This document shows, one piece after another, positions 6,117 to 14,469 of a stretch of 14,469 bases of DNA (position 1 is the stretch's first letter; each line of letters begins with the position of its first letter). The notes under the pieces were generated by a model that did not search any database, had not been told where the DNA came from, and saw nothing but the letters and a program-made list of their open reading frames with translations. The stretch lies in the NCBI GenBank assembly GCA_003449195.1, contig DMID01000043.1, positions 483 through 14,951 on the forward strand. The letters are read 5' to 3'. Source of the stretch: Lysobacteraceae bacterium (GTDB taxonomy: Bacteria; Pseudomonadota; Gammaproteobacteria; Xanthomonadales; Xanthomonadaceae). A program made the position numbers and the translations under genes.

Positions 6117-6194
6117 GGCGGTATGCGGCCACCGCCACAGTCATCGCCAACTTCTGCCCGATTGCAACGGGCCATCTTGGACTACTTCGGGCAC

Positions 6195-6235
6195 AAAAAA
6201 GCCCGGAAGCCTTGGTGTTGCTGGCATTTCCGGGC
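6195..6235 (-). terminator. Intrinsic terminator of the tRNA-Met gene
   Basis: On the leftward strand GCCCGGAA pairs perfectly with TTCCGGGC across a 19-base loop and is followed at once by six T residues (complement of 6195-6200). It lies 28 bases after the tRNA CCA end. Confidence 0.9.
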
Positions 6236-6262
6236 CTTCGCGGTCCTCGTCGGACCTGCAAA

Positions 6263-6339
6263 TGGTGGCTACGGGTGGACTCGAACCACCGACCCCAGCA
6301 TTATGAGTGCTGTGCTCTAACCGGCTGAGCTACGTAGCC
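6263..6339 (-). tRNA. tRNA-Met (anticodon CAT, elongator type)
   Basis: A 77-nt leftward cloverleaf. The acceptor stem is GGCTACG/CGTAGCC, the D-arm contains AGCTCAGCCGGTTAGAGC, the anticodon stem-loop is CAGCA-CTCATAA-TGCTG, the T-arm contains GGTTCGAGTCC, and CCA is encoded at the 3' end. The overall sequence closely follows the E. coli elongator tRNA-Met (GGCTACGTAGCTCAG..., CTCATAA loop), not the initiator, since the first acceptor base pairs with its partner. A CAT anticodon can also belong to lysidine-modified tRNA-Ile2, but the body fits tRNA-Met better. It is flanked by a near-consensus promoter and an intrinsic terminator, so it is a single-gene unit. Its 3' side adjoins two integrase relics, which marks it as a past integration site. 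Confidence 0.95.
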
Positions 6340-6352
6340 TTGGGAACCTTGA

Positions 6353-6381
6353 ATTATCCAAGGCCCGTATGCGGGTGTCAA
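6353..6381 (-). promoter_or_regulatory. Sigma70 promoter of the tRNA-Met gene
   Basis: On the leftward strand a perfect -35 box TTGACA (6376-6381) and a -10 box GATAAT (6353-6358) are separated by 17 bases. The -10 ends 14 bases before the mature tRNA 5' end, giving a very short 5' leader. Confidence 0.88.
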
Positions 6382-6384
6382 TTG

Positions 6385-6409
6385 CCGGCCACATCCGGCT
6401 TGTGGCCGG
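6385..6409. repeat. Inverted repeat between tRNA-Met promoter and rppH
   Basis: CCGGCCACA (6385-6393) and TGTGGCCGG (6401-6409) form a perfect 9-bp stem with a 7-base loop. It lies four bases upstream of the tRNA -35 box and 53 bp before the rppH start. No T-run follows on either strand, so it is not an obvious terminator. It could be an operator or a structure in the rppH leader. Confidence 0.5.
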
Positions 6410-6461
6410 AAGGGCGACATGGCAGAGTCGGGGCCAGTAGAAATTTTCGAGGGTCCGCATC

Positions 6462-7067
6462 GTGATCGATCCGGACGGTTACAGGCCCAACGTCGGCATC
6501 GTGCTCATGCGCGAGGATGGCCGCCTGTTCTGGGCACGCCGCGTGCGCAGGGATGGTTGGCAGTTCCCGCAAGGCGGCATGAACACGGACGAGACGCCGC
6601 TCGAGGCCATGTACCGTGAGTTGCAAGAGGAAACCGGGTTGTTGCCCGAGCATGTGGAAGTGCTCGGTTCGACGCCGGGTTGGCTGCGCTATCGGCTTCC
6701 GAGCAGGGCCATCCGGCGCAACGAACGGCAGATATGCATCGGCCAGAAGCAGGTGTGGTTTTTGCTTCGCCTGGTGGGGGACGAGGCATCGGTGCAGCTC
6801 GATGCGACGGACGAACCCGAATTCGACCATTGGTGCTGGGTCGATTTCTGGTATCCGGTCGAGCATGTGGTGATATTCAAGCGCGGCGTGTATGCGCGTG
6901 CGCTTCGCCATCTTGCCCCGTACGCGCAGGCCGCCGTGGCCAGCCAGATCCCGACGATGCCGGCAAGTGCGCAGCAGGCGTGGATGCCTGGCAGCAGCGT
7001 GGGCGAAGAGCGGCCTCGCCGCCCTCCCCGCGGGCGGGCATGGCGTCCGCGCAAGACGGCTAATTGA
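6462..7067 (+). CDS. rppH: RNA pyrophosphohydrolase RppH (Nudix hydrolase)
   Basis: A 201-residue cytoplasmic Nudix enzyme that removes pyrophosphate from the 5' triphosphate end of mRNA, starting RNase E-dependent decay. The N-terminus MIDPDGYRPNVGIVL and the substrate segment WQFPQGG (33-39) are typical of RppH. The complete Nudix box GX5EX7REUXEEXGU spans residues 38-60, with REL at 52-54 and catalytic Glu56 and Glu57. The start is GTG at 6462 with GAGGG eight bases upstream; RppH proteins begin at exactly this MID.DG motif. The last 35 residues are Pro/Arg-rich and low in complexity, a lineage-specific tail. The stop codon TGA (7065-7067) is also the first three bases of a Fur-box-like site for bfd, so the two genes are packed very closely. 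Confidence 0.96.
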   Translation: MIDPDGYRPNVGIVLMREDGRLFWARRVRRDGWQFPQGGMNTDETPLEAMYRELQEETGLLPEHVEVLGSTPGWLRYRLPSRAIRRNERQICIGQKQVWFLLRLVGDEASVQLDATDEPEFDHWCWVDFWYPVEHVVIFKRGVYARALRHLAPYAQAAVASQIPTMPASAQQAWMPGSSVGEERPRRPPRGRAWRPRKTAN

Positions 7068-7079
7068 CAATGGTTCTCG
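7064..7079 (+). promoter_or_regulatory. Fur-box-like site and -35 element upstream of bfd
   Basis: TGACAATGGTTCTCG (7065-7079) matches the 7-1-7 Fur consensus TGATAATGATTATCA at 11 of 15 positions. A perfect -35 hexamer TTGACA (7064-7069) overlaps its left edge. No good -10 box is seen at 16-18 bases, so the exact promoter is unclear. bfd genes are commonly Fur-repressed, which supports the call by context. Confidence 0.58.
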
Positions 7080-7092
7080 TTTATGTTTGACT

Positions 7093-7122
7093 TGCGTGCG
7101 TGGCACATCCGCCACGCACGCA
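7093..7122. repeat. Perfect 12-bp hairpin in the bfd leader
   Basis: TGCGTGCGTGGC (7093-7104) and GCCACGCACGCA (7111-7122) are exact reverse complements separated by ACATCC. The stem ends 16 bases before the bfd ATG and follows the Fur-box-like site. There is no T-run after it, so it does not look like the rppH terminator. No clear Shine-Dalgarno sequence lies between it and the ATG. Confidence 0.8.
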
Positions 7123-7138
7123 GGTTCGATCAAACGCC

Positions 7139-7348
7139 ATGTACGTCTGCATCTGCAATGGAGTCACCGACAGCCAGATCCGGGCCGCGGCCGAGGCCGG
7201 TTGCGATACCGTGTCCGAGCTCGTCATGCGTACCGGCTGCGGCAGCAATTGCGGCGGTTGTCTGGAAACGGCGGAAAAGATGCTGGCCGAAGCCAAGGGC
7301 GCACGTGCCCTGCCGTTGCCGCTGCTCAACTTGGCAACGGCGGCCTGA
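7139..7348 (+). CDS. bfd: Bacterioferritin-associated ferredoxin Bfd
   Basis: A 69-residue [2Fe-2S] ferredoxin that binds bacterioferritin and reduces its ferric core so that iron can be released. The four cluster ligands follow the Bfd pattern CXC-X31-CXXC: Cys4, Cys6, Cys38 and Cys41, in YVCICNGVTDSQI and GCGSNCGGC. The start at ATG 7139 was chosen over an upstream in-frame start at 7100 because Bfd proteins begin MYVCIC. The upstream frame would also run through the hairpin. Only a weak purine stretch precedes the ATG, so initiation may depend on the leader structure. It stands 71 bp after rppH and 98 bp before bfr, and a Fur-box-like site upstream suggests expression on iron limitation. 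The C-terminal 20 residues are Ala/Leu-rich and longer than the minimal domain. Confidence 0.95.
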   Translation: MYVCICNGVTDSQIRAAAEAGCDTVSELVMRTGCGSNCGGCLETAEKMLAEAKGARALPLPLLNLATAA

Positions 7349-7446
7349 CCTCCGGCGCAATGCCGCGGATGGGCTTAATTCGCATTCCCCGGCGCGACCT
7401 GCGATTCGGCTAGAGTGGCCCCACCTGAAACGCGGGAGCTGCGCCG

Positions 7447-7889
7447 ATGAAAGGCGATGCGAAGATCATCGGATTCCTCAACAAGGTCCTGTTCAACGAA
7501 CTGACTGCGATCAACCAGTACTTCCTGCACGCCAAGATGCTGAAGAACTGGGGGCTGGACGAGCTTGCCGGCCATGAATACAAGGAATCCATCGACGAGA
7601 TGAAGCATGCGGACCGGCTTGCCGACCGCATCCTGTTCCTCGAAGGGCTGCCCAATTTCCAGGCGCTGGGCAAGCTGCGCATCGGCGAGAATCCGCGCGA
7701 ATTGCTCGAGTGCGATCTCGCGCTGGAGATGGAGGCCTTGCCGGTGCTGCGCGAAGGCATTGCGCATGCCGAGAGCATCGGCGATTACGTCAGCCGAGAG
7801 CTGATGGCCGACATCCTCGAATCGGAAGAAGAACACGTGGACTGGCTGGAAACCCAGCTGGACCTGATCGGCCGCATCGGCGAACCCAA

Positions 7890-7917
<28 letters not shown>
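7447..7917 (+). CDS. bfr: Bacterioferritin Bfr
   Basis: A 156-residue haem-containing ferritin subunit, 24 of which form the iron-storage shell. All dinuclear ferroxidase ligands are present: Glu18, Glu51, His54, Glu94, Glu127 and His130. Met52, the axial haem ligand shared between two subunits, is also present (IDEMKHADR). The length and the four-helix pattern are those of the family. The ATG is preceded by GGGAG eight bases upstream. It lies 98 bp after bfd on the same strand, so storage and release partners are adjacent. A possible -10 (TAGAGT, 7411-7416) suggests it may also have its own promoter. Its last 28 bases overlap the 3' end of the opposing sensor kinase gene. Confidence 0.97.
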
Positions 7918-10367
<2,450 letters not shown>

Positions 10368-10370
10368 GGT

Positions 10371-12065
10371 TCAGAGCACCGCGTTGTGGAAGTCGAACTG
10401 CAGGTCTTGCCCCACCGACTGCACCAGGTTGCCCTGGATGAAGTCGATGCCGTCCATCCACATCGTGGCCGCCGCTTGCGGATCCTCGATTTGCTGGCCG
10501 ATGACCTGCATGCCGCGGCCGTGGACGTTCTGGATGATGGCCAGCATGTCCTCGCGCAGGCCTTTGTGCGCATAGGCTCCGGCATAGCGGCCGGCAAGCC
10601 GCACATAGGACAGTGGCAGCTGGCCGAGCAGGGCAAGCCCGTCTTCGCCGGCTTCGAACTGGCTCAGGCAGAAGCGCACGCCGGCCGGCGCCAGCCTTGC
10701 ACAGAACGCGCCAATCGCGACCGAATGGATGGCCGCATCCGCCAGGCGCAGGTCGATCACCAGCGATTCACCCGGGATGCCGCGATCCTGCAGCGACTGC
10801 AGCACCCAGGCCGGATAGGCATCGCCGGACAGCGTGCGCGGCGCCTGCGAAACGAACAGGCGCAGCGGATGGTTGCTGGCCAGCTTCTGGCCGAGCATCG
10901 TCAACGCGTGGTCCATCACTTGCTGGTCCAGATCGGCGATGCGGCCGGCGGCTTCGGCGGCCGGGATCACCTGGCCTGCGGTGAGCAGCGTGCCATCGCT
11001 CTGGCGCATGCGCAGCAGGACCTGATACTGCGCCTGGTCGCCGCCGGCCACCGAAACGATGGGCTGGTAGGCCAGCTCGATCTGGCCGTCGACGAAGGAA
11101 ATCTTCTCCACCGCCTCGTTGGCGCGGGGCGCGTCGTAGGCGGCAATGCCGGCCGGTTGCAGGCGGGCCTGCAGGGCGGCGCGTTCGGTCGCCTCGAGCA
11201 CGGCTTCCGCCGAGGTGACGCCGTGCGAAAGCGCGGTGTATCCGACGGCACTGCGCAATTGCACGGTTTCCTCGTCGCGCGCGACGAACACGTGGCGTGA
11301 CAGCTTGTCGCGCAGTTCGCGGGCAAACCCGGCCAAGACGGATTCGTCGTCCACGCGGGCCAGCACGAGGAAGCTGTTGTCGTTCAGGCGAGTGGCGGGG
11401 TGCGGGGCGACGGCCTTGGCGATCTGGCGCCCGGCTTCGGTCATCAAGCGTTCGAACGCGGCATAGCCGTAGCGCTCGCGCAGGCCCAGCGCGCTGGCGA
11501 TCTCGACGAAGAACACGCCGCCGTGGGCCTTGTCCTTCAATGCGTCGCCGATCATCTGCAACAGGTGCGGGCGGATGAACAGGCCGGTATCGGGATGGCT
11601 TGTCGCCGTCTGGCTTGGCGTCACTTCCTGTCCCTGCGCGCGGGCGCGCTGGATGCGGTTGGAAATGGCCGCGATCAGGTGGCGTGGCCGGATCGGCTTG
11701 GTCAGCACGTCGTCGGCACCGATGTCCAGAGCCTCGAACTGGCGCTCCGGGTCCGCGTCGCCGGTCAGGAACACGATCGGCAGCATCTGCTGCCCGGGTT
11801 GCTGGCGGATCAGCGTGGTCAGGCGCATGCCGTCGATCTCGGGCATGTGCAGGTCCATCAGCACCAGGTCGGGCTTGTGGGCGCGGATCGCGTCGAGCAC
11901 GCCGGCCGCTTCGGTCTGCAAGGTGGCTTCGATGCCCGCGCCGTTGAGCACGCTCTGGGCGAACAGGGCCTGCGAGCGGTCGTCCTCGACCACCAGCACG
12001 CGGTACGGCGCCGGCTCGTCGGCGGCGGAGGCCCGGGGCGTGGTTTCGTCCGGCGATTCGGTCAT
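10371..12065 (-). CDS. REC-GGDEF-EAL response regulator with degenerate catalytic sites (FimX-like)
   Basis: A 564-residue cytoplasmic protein. The N-terminal receiver (20-140) is intact, with Glu27-Asp28-Asp29, phospho-acceptor Asp71 and Lys123. The GGDEF region (about 160-310) has LNDNSF (227-232) at the active site, so it cannot make c-di-GMP. The EAL region (about 320-560) has QVLL (348-351) where EVLL/EAL is expected, and its other metal ligands are lost (FVSQAP, IDLRLAD, SQFEAGE, RLAG at the N, E, DDFG and KID motifs). Hydrolysis is therefore very unlikely. QG at 544-545 and the ending FDFHNAVL resemble FimX-type c-di-GMP-binding EAL domains that control type IV pili. The ATG has GGAAG five to nine bases upstream. 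It follows the DUF4126 gene by 25 bp and precedes the kinase by 3 bp. It probably acts as a phosphorylation-gated effector; c-di-GMP binding is an inference. Confidence 0.9.
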   Translation of the reverse strand: MTESPDETTPRASAADEPAPYRVLVVEDDRSQALFAQSVLNGAGIEATLQTEAAGVLDAIRAHKPDLVLMDLHMPEIDGMRLTTLIRQQPGQQMLPIVFLTGDADPERQFEALDIGADDVLTKPIRPRHLIAAISNRIQRARAQGQEVTPSQTATSHPDTGLFIRPHLLQMIGDALKDKAHGGVFFVEIASALGLRERYGYAAFERLMTEAGRQIAKAVAPHPATRLNDNSFLVLARVDDESVLAGFARELRDKLSRHVFVARDEETVQLRSAVGYTALSHGVTSAEAVLEATERAALQARLQPAGIAAYDAPRANEAVEKISFVDGQIELAYQPIVSVAGGDQAQYQVLLRMRQSDGTLLTAGQVIPAAEAAGRIADLDQQVMDHALTMLGQKLASNHPLRLFVSQAPRTLSGDAYPAWVLQSLQDRGIPGESLVIDLRLADAAIHSVAIGAFCARLAPAGVRFCLSQFEAGEDGLALLGQLPLSYVRLAGRYAGAYAHKGLREDMLAIIQNVHGRGMQVIGQQIEDPQAAATMWMDGIDFIQGNLVQSVGQDLQFDFHNAVL

Positions 12066-12090
12066 CTGTGCTTCCCGTGTGATGCGCCGA

Positions 12091-12681
12091 TTATGCGCCG
12101 GGCGGTGCCATCAGGCGACGCACGCCGCGTGCGAAGGTCCGCCACAGCCACCATGTCGTGGCGGCCACCACGAGGCCGAGACCGAGCACGAACACGGCGG
12201 CGAGCACGGGGTGGGCGATCAGCAGTGCCAGCCCGCCGGTTACCGCGACGTCCTCGGTGGTCGAGCCCAGCCAGTTGCTGGCCGGTTCCGGCGAGGTGTT
12301 GAGCAGGGCGCGGGTGCCGGACTTGAGCACGTGGCTGGTCAATGCCACGCCGGCTCCCGCCGCCAGCGCGCCGGCACCGAGCTGGCCGTCGGGCGACAGC
12401 GTGGCGGCGGCGAGGAAGGCGCCGGCGGGGACGCGGGCCAGGGTCTGCAGCAGGTCCCATACCGAGTCGACGCCGGGGATCTTGTCGGCGAGGAATTCGG
12501 TCACGGCCAGCGCGCCGCAGGTGCCGAGCACCCACCACGATTGGGTGGGCTGCAGTGCGGCCGGCAACTCCACCCAGCCCAGCAGGCCGGCCAGGCCGAC
12601 GCCGAAAACGGTCAGGTAGGCCCGGATGCCGGCCATCCACGCCAGCAGCAGGCCGATGACGAACAGGTGCGCTTGGCTCAT
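12091..12681 (-). CDS. DUF4126 family inner-membrane protein
   Basis: A 196-residue, very hydrophobic protein with about five membrane segments (roughly 6-35, 49-63, 84-95, 102-118 and 145-178). The family signature is visible at 61-90: TEFLADKIPGVDSVWD followed by RVPAGAF. The family has no established biochemical role. The ATG at 12679-12681 opens directly on the first membrane helix and has GGAA upstream; the frame is open further upstream to 13500, but that stretch is antisense to the opposite gene. It is the first gene of a leftward set, 25 bp before the REC-GGDEF-EAL gene, so it may share a transcript with the signalling pair. It could supply a membrane partner for them, but nothing in the sequence proves that. 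Confidence 0.88.
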   Translation of the reverse strand: MSQAHLFVIGLLLAWMAGIRAYLTVFGVGLAGLLGWVELPAALQPTQSWWVLGTCGALAVTEFLADKIPGVDSVWDLLQTLARVPAGAFLAAATLSPDGQLGAGALAAGAGVALTSHVLKSGTRALLNTSPEPASNWLGSTTEDVAVTGGLALLIAHPVLAAVFVLGLGLVVAATTWWLWRTFARGVRRLMAPPGA

Positions 12682-12789
12682 CGCGAGTGTTCCGGAAGTC
12701 CTTGGGGCAGTCGGAGGGCGAGGCTTGTTGCGGCGTAGTGTGCACCAGCGCACGGTATCGCGCTGCTCGGGCAGGTCATCGGCGTGGCT

Positions 12790-12795
12790 TACACT
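12790..12795 (+). promoter_or_regulatory. Candidate -10 element for the coiled-coil protein/bactofilin genes
   Basis: TACACT in the context GGCTTACACTCGGG is a fair -10 hexamer in the gap between the divergent DUF4126 and coiled-coil genes. No clear -35 box is seen 16-18 bases upstream, so confidence is limited. Confidence 0.35.
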
Positions 12796-12858
12796 CGGGA
12801 GCTCCGTACACGCATGAAATCCATCGATGTCCCTGGCCAAGCCCGGAATTGCCTTGCC

Positions 12859-13599
12859 ATGAGCCGCTCCGCGTCGCACTACCGGATCGTGCCGCACCGC
12901 CCCGGGCACGGGCGGCTGTGGATGCTGCTGGTGGTGCTGGCCTGGGGCTTGTCGTTGCTGGCGACATGGTGGCTGGCCAGCCGGCAGGCGGCGCCGGGGC
13001 TGGCGGCGGCACAGGCTAGGGCGCGGGCCGGCGAGCAGGCACTCAAGCACGAGCGTGAGCGCGTGGCCGGCTTGCAGCAGCGGCAGGCCACACTCGAACG
13101 CTCGGACCAGATCAGCCGCGCGGCCAACGTCGAGATCCAGAATTCGCTGGCCGAGCGCGACGAGGAGATCGCCGGCCTGCGTGCCGACGTCGCGTTCTAC
13201 GAGCGGCTGGTCGGCTCGACCAGCCAGCGCAAGGGCCTGAGCGTGCACACGGTCGAATTTTCGCCGGAAGCCGGCGGCAGCTGGCATTACCGCGCGGTGC
13301 TGACGCAGACGCTCAACCGCGGGGCCATCAGCAAGGGCCAGATGAGTTTCGAGGTCGAGGGCGTGCGCGCCGGCAAGCTGGCGCACATCGGCTGGGACGC
13401 GTTGCATCAGAAGCAGGGCGTCCCGGCGCAGGCATATTCGTTCCGCTATTTCCAGCAACTCGAAGGCAGCGTGATCCTGCCGGCCGGGTTCGTCCCGCAA
13501 CGGGTGAAGTTGAGCCTGCGCGGCGGGGACCCGGTGGACCAGTCGTTCCCGTGGACACGGGCCGACCAGAGCCGCACAGACGACAACGGAGACACATGA
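12859..13599 (+). CDS. Single-pass membrane coiled-coil protein (DUF6776-like)
   Basis: A protein of 246 residues if started at ATG 12859. The same frame has earlier starts at 12814 (ATG) and 12784 (GTG). 12859 is preferred because MSRSASHYRIVPHRP gives a short basic cytoplasmic tail before the membrane helix, but no start has a strong ribosome binding site. A single membrane helix (about 20-42, LWMLLVVLAWGLSLLATWWL) is followed by a coiled coil (about 50-115, with ERERVAGLQQRQATLERSDQ) and a C-terminal beta-rich domain (about 125-235) in the periplasm. This layout matches conserved gammaproteobacterial proteins now called DUF6776. Its stop codon overlaps the bactofilin start (ATGA), so the two are translated together, pointing to a joint envelope or cell-shape role. 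That role is inferred. Confidence 0.82.
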   Translation: MSRSASHYRIVPHRPGHGRLWMLLVVLAWGLSLLATWWLASRQAAPGLAAAQARARAGEQALKHERERVAGLQQRQATLERSDQISRAANVEIQNSLAERDEEIAGLRADVAFYERLVGSTSQRKGLSVHTVEFSPEAGGSWHYRAVLTQTLNRGAISKGQMSFEVEGVRAGKLAHIGWDALHQKQGVPAQAYSFRYFQQLEGSVILPAGFVPQRVKLSLRGGDPVDQSFPWTRADQSRTDDNGDT

Positions 13600-14054
13600 T
13601 GTTCGGAAGCAAATCCGGCGGGCGCGAAGGCCGCCTGCTCGATACCCTGGTCGGCGCGCACGCGGTGATCCGCGGCGACGTGAGTTTCTCGGGCAAGCTC
13701 TACGTGGAGGGCTGCATCATCGGGCGCGTGCTGGCCGAGGATGGCCAGCCGGCCACGCTGACGCTGGCGGGCAAGGGCCGCATCGAGGGCGAGATCCGCG
13801 TGCCGGTGGCGGTGATCGACGGCGAGGTGGTCGGCGACATCCATGCCGGCGAACGCATCGAATTGACCGAGCACGCGCGGGTGCAGGGCAACGTGCATTA
13901 CAGCGTGGTCGAGATGAGCGCGGGCGCGCAGCTGAATGGCCGTTTGGTGCACGCGGCATCCCTCCCGCTGGCGGCGCTGGCCGCGCCAGGAACGGCCGGC
14001 ACCGGCGTGGTTCCGGCCGCGCCGGCAACGCTGCCTTCGGGCACGGCGACTTGA
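13596..14054 (+). CDS. Bactofilin (polymer-forming cytoskeletal protein)
   Basis: A 152-residue bactofilin. The core (about 15-120) shows the family's repeating beta-helix pattern: LVGAHAVIRGDVSFSGKLYV then EGCIIGRV, KGRIEGEI, VIDGEVVGDI, ARVQGNVHYSVVEM and GAQLNGRLVH, with Gly at regular turns. Bactofilins assemble into nucleotide-free filaments at the membrane and guide cell-shape, cell-wall or pole-related functions. The N-terminal residues 1-14 (MMFGSKSGGREGRL) form the usual short disordered tail. The C-terminal 30 residues are Ala/Pro/Thr-rich and flexible. The start at 13596 has GGAG four bases upstream and overlaps the upstream stop (ATGA at 13596-13599); a second ATG at 13599 is equally possible. 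The tight coupling to a membrane coiled-coil protein suggests that protein may anchor the filament. Confidence 0.94.
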   Translation: MMFGSKSGGREGRLLDTLVGAHAVIRGDVSFSGKLYVEGCIIGRVLAEDGQPATLTLAGKGRIEGEIRVPVAVIDGEVVGDIHAGERIELTEHARVQGNVHYSVVEMSAGAQLNGRLVHAASLPLAALAAPGTAGTGVVPAAPATLPSGTAT

Positions 14055-14084
14055 TTTGCCGGCAGATGCGCCCATCATGACGCC

Positions 14085-14469
14085 ATGAGTACGATTGTCT
14101 CCCTGCCGACCGCCCCTTCCGCCCCTGGCTACCAGGCGCTGGAAACTCCGCTGGTGTTCACCCCGGCCGCAGCCGCCAAGGTGCGTGAACTGATCCACGA
14201 GGAAGGCAACGAGGCGCTGGCCTTGCGCGTGTACATTCAGGGCGGTGGCTGTTCCGGGTTTCAGTACGGTTTCGAGTTCGACGAGAATCGGGCCGACGAC
14301 GATCTGGCGGTGGTGACCGAAGGCGTCACCCTGCTGGTCGATCCGCTCAGCCTGCAGTACTTGATGGGGGCCGAGGTGGATTACACCGAGAGCCTGACCG
14401 GTGCCCAGTTCGTGATCCGCAACCCCAACGCCCGCACCACCTGCGGCTGCGGTAGCAGCTTCTCGGTCT
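14085..14469 (+). CDS. erpA: Iron-sulfur cluster insertion protein ErpA, partial
   Basis: The window ends in this gene after 128 codons, within a few residues of the expected C-terminus. The protein is an A-type Fe-S carrier that passes clusters to apo-enzymes in the cytoplasm. The three cluster ligands are present: Cys56 (YIQGGGCSGFQYGFEFDE) and Cys120 and Cys122 (TTCGCGSSFSV). The first 22 residues (to about LETP) are an extra N-terminal extension before the domain (LVFTPAAAAKVREL). The ATG at 14085 is the only in-frame one upstream of the domain. No strong ribosome binding site is visible. It starts 30 bp after the bactofilin stop, so it could be transcribed with it. Confidence 0.95.
   Translation, partial: MSTIVSLPTAPSAPGYQALETPLVFTPAAAAKVRELIHEEGNEALALRVYIQGGGCSGFQYGFEFDENRADDDLAVVTEGVTLLVDPLSLQYLMGAEVDYTESLTGAQFVIRNPNARTTCGCGSSFSV

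Noticed and set aside
5648..6175. Leftward 175-codon frame first considered as a RelE/ParE-like toxin because of its WWLDYRVHDTRKIISLG segment
   Set aside because: The segment with the preceding KPGDKP and LTDLALRRA fits the integrase arm-binding domain much better, and no antitoxin partner is present.
6378..7133. Leftward 251-codon frame opposite rppH
   Set aside because: rppH on the other strand has a complete Nudix box and the typical N-terminus; this frame has none.
7100..7138. Upstream in-frame start for bfd
   Set aside because: It would translate the right arm of the hairpin and add residues that Bfd proteins do not have before MYVCIC.
13446..14198. Leftward frame of 250 codons opposite bactofilin and erpA, and the leftward extension of the DUF4126 frame to 13500
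   Set aside because: Both are antisense to well-supported genes and show no conserved motif.

Overview
The window reads as chromosomal DNA of a GC-rich gammaproteobacterium of the Xanthomonadales/Lysobacterales type (Xanthomonadaceae or Rhodanobacteraceae). Reasons are the high third-position GC, the order erpA / bactofilin / DUF6776-like coiled-coil protein, the degenerate REC-GGDEF-EAL protein ending in a FimX-like tail, and the bfd-bfr pair beside rppH. The genus cannot be fixed from sequence reading alone.

Layout. (1) Positions 1-663, leftward: the N-terminal part of a JetA-type (Wadjet/Mks condensin kleisin) protein, cut by the window edge. (2) 789-5065, leftward: a probable three-gene exported unit, DUF4198 protein, then a periplasmic protein with seven EF-hand loops, then a TonB-dependent outer-membrane receptor. 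A sigma70-like promoter (TTGAAA-17-GACAAT) overlapped by a Fur-box-like sequence lies just upstream at 5129-5167, so the unit looks iron-regulated. (3) 5272-5538, rightward: a small unrecognised protein with a strong ribosome binding site. (4) 5648-6116, leftward: two tandem, frameshifted relics of the N-terminal arm-binding domain of P4-type tyrosine integrases, lying just downstream of an elongator tRNA-Met gene (6263-6339) that has a clear promoter and terminator. This is the scar of one or two integrated elements. (5) 6462-7917, rightward: rppH, bfd and bfr. A second Fur-box-like site begins on the rppH stop codon and precedes bfd. A perfect 12-bp hairpin lies in the bfd leader. (6) 7890-12681, leftward: DUF4126 membrane protein, a REC-GGDEF-EAL protein with degenerate catalytic motifs, and a membrane hybrid histidine kinase (HisKA-HATPase-degenerate REC-REC-Hpt), tightly spaced and probably one operon. 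(7) 12859-14469, rightward: a coiled-coil inner-membrane protein overlapping a bactofilin gene by ATGA, then erpA, cut by the right edge.

How the genes fit together. Iron is the common theme on both sides of the tRNA: an iron-repressed uptake unit of uncertain ligand on the left, iron storage and release (Bfr/Bfd) in the middle and Fe-S cluster delivery (ErpA) on the right. The kinase and EAL protein form a phosphorelay / c-di-GMP effector pair, perhaps acting on surface motility. The bactofilin and coiled-coil protein probably act at the cell envelope. The least ordinary parts are the DUF4198 / seven-EF-hand / TonB-receptor unit, the double integrase relic beside tRNA-Met, the hairpin in the bfd leader and the JetA fragment at the left edge, which may announce a complete defence system outside the window.
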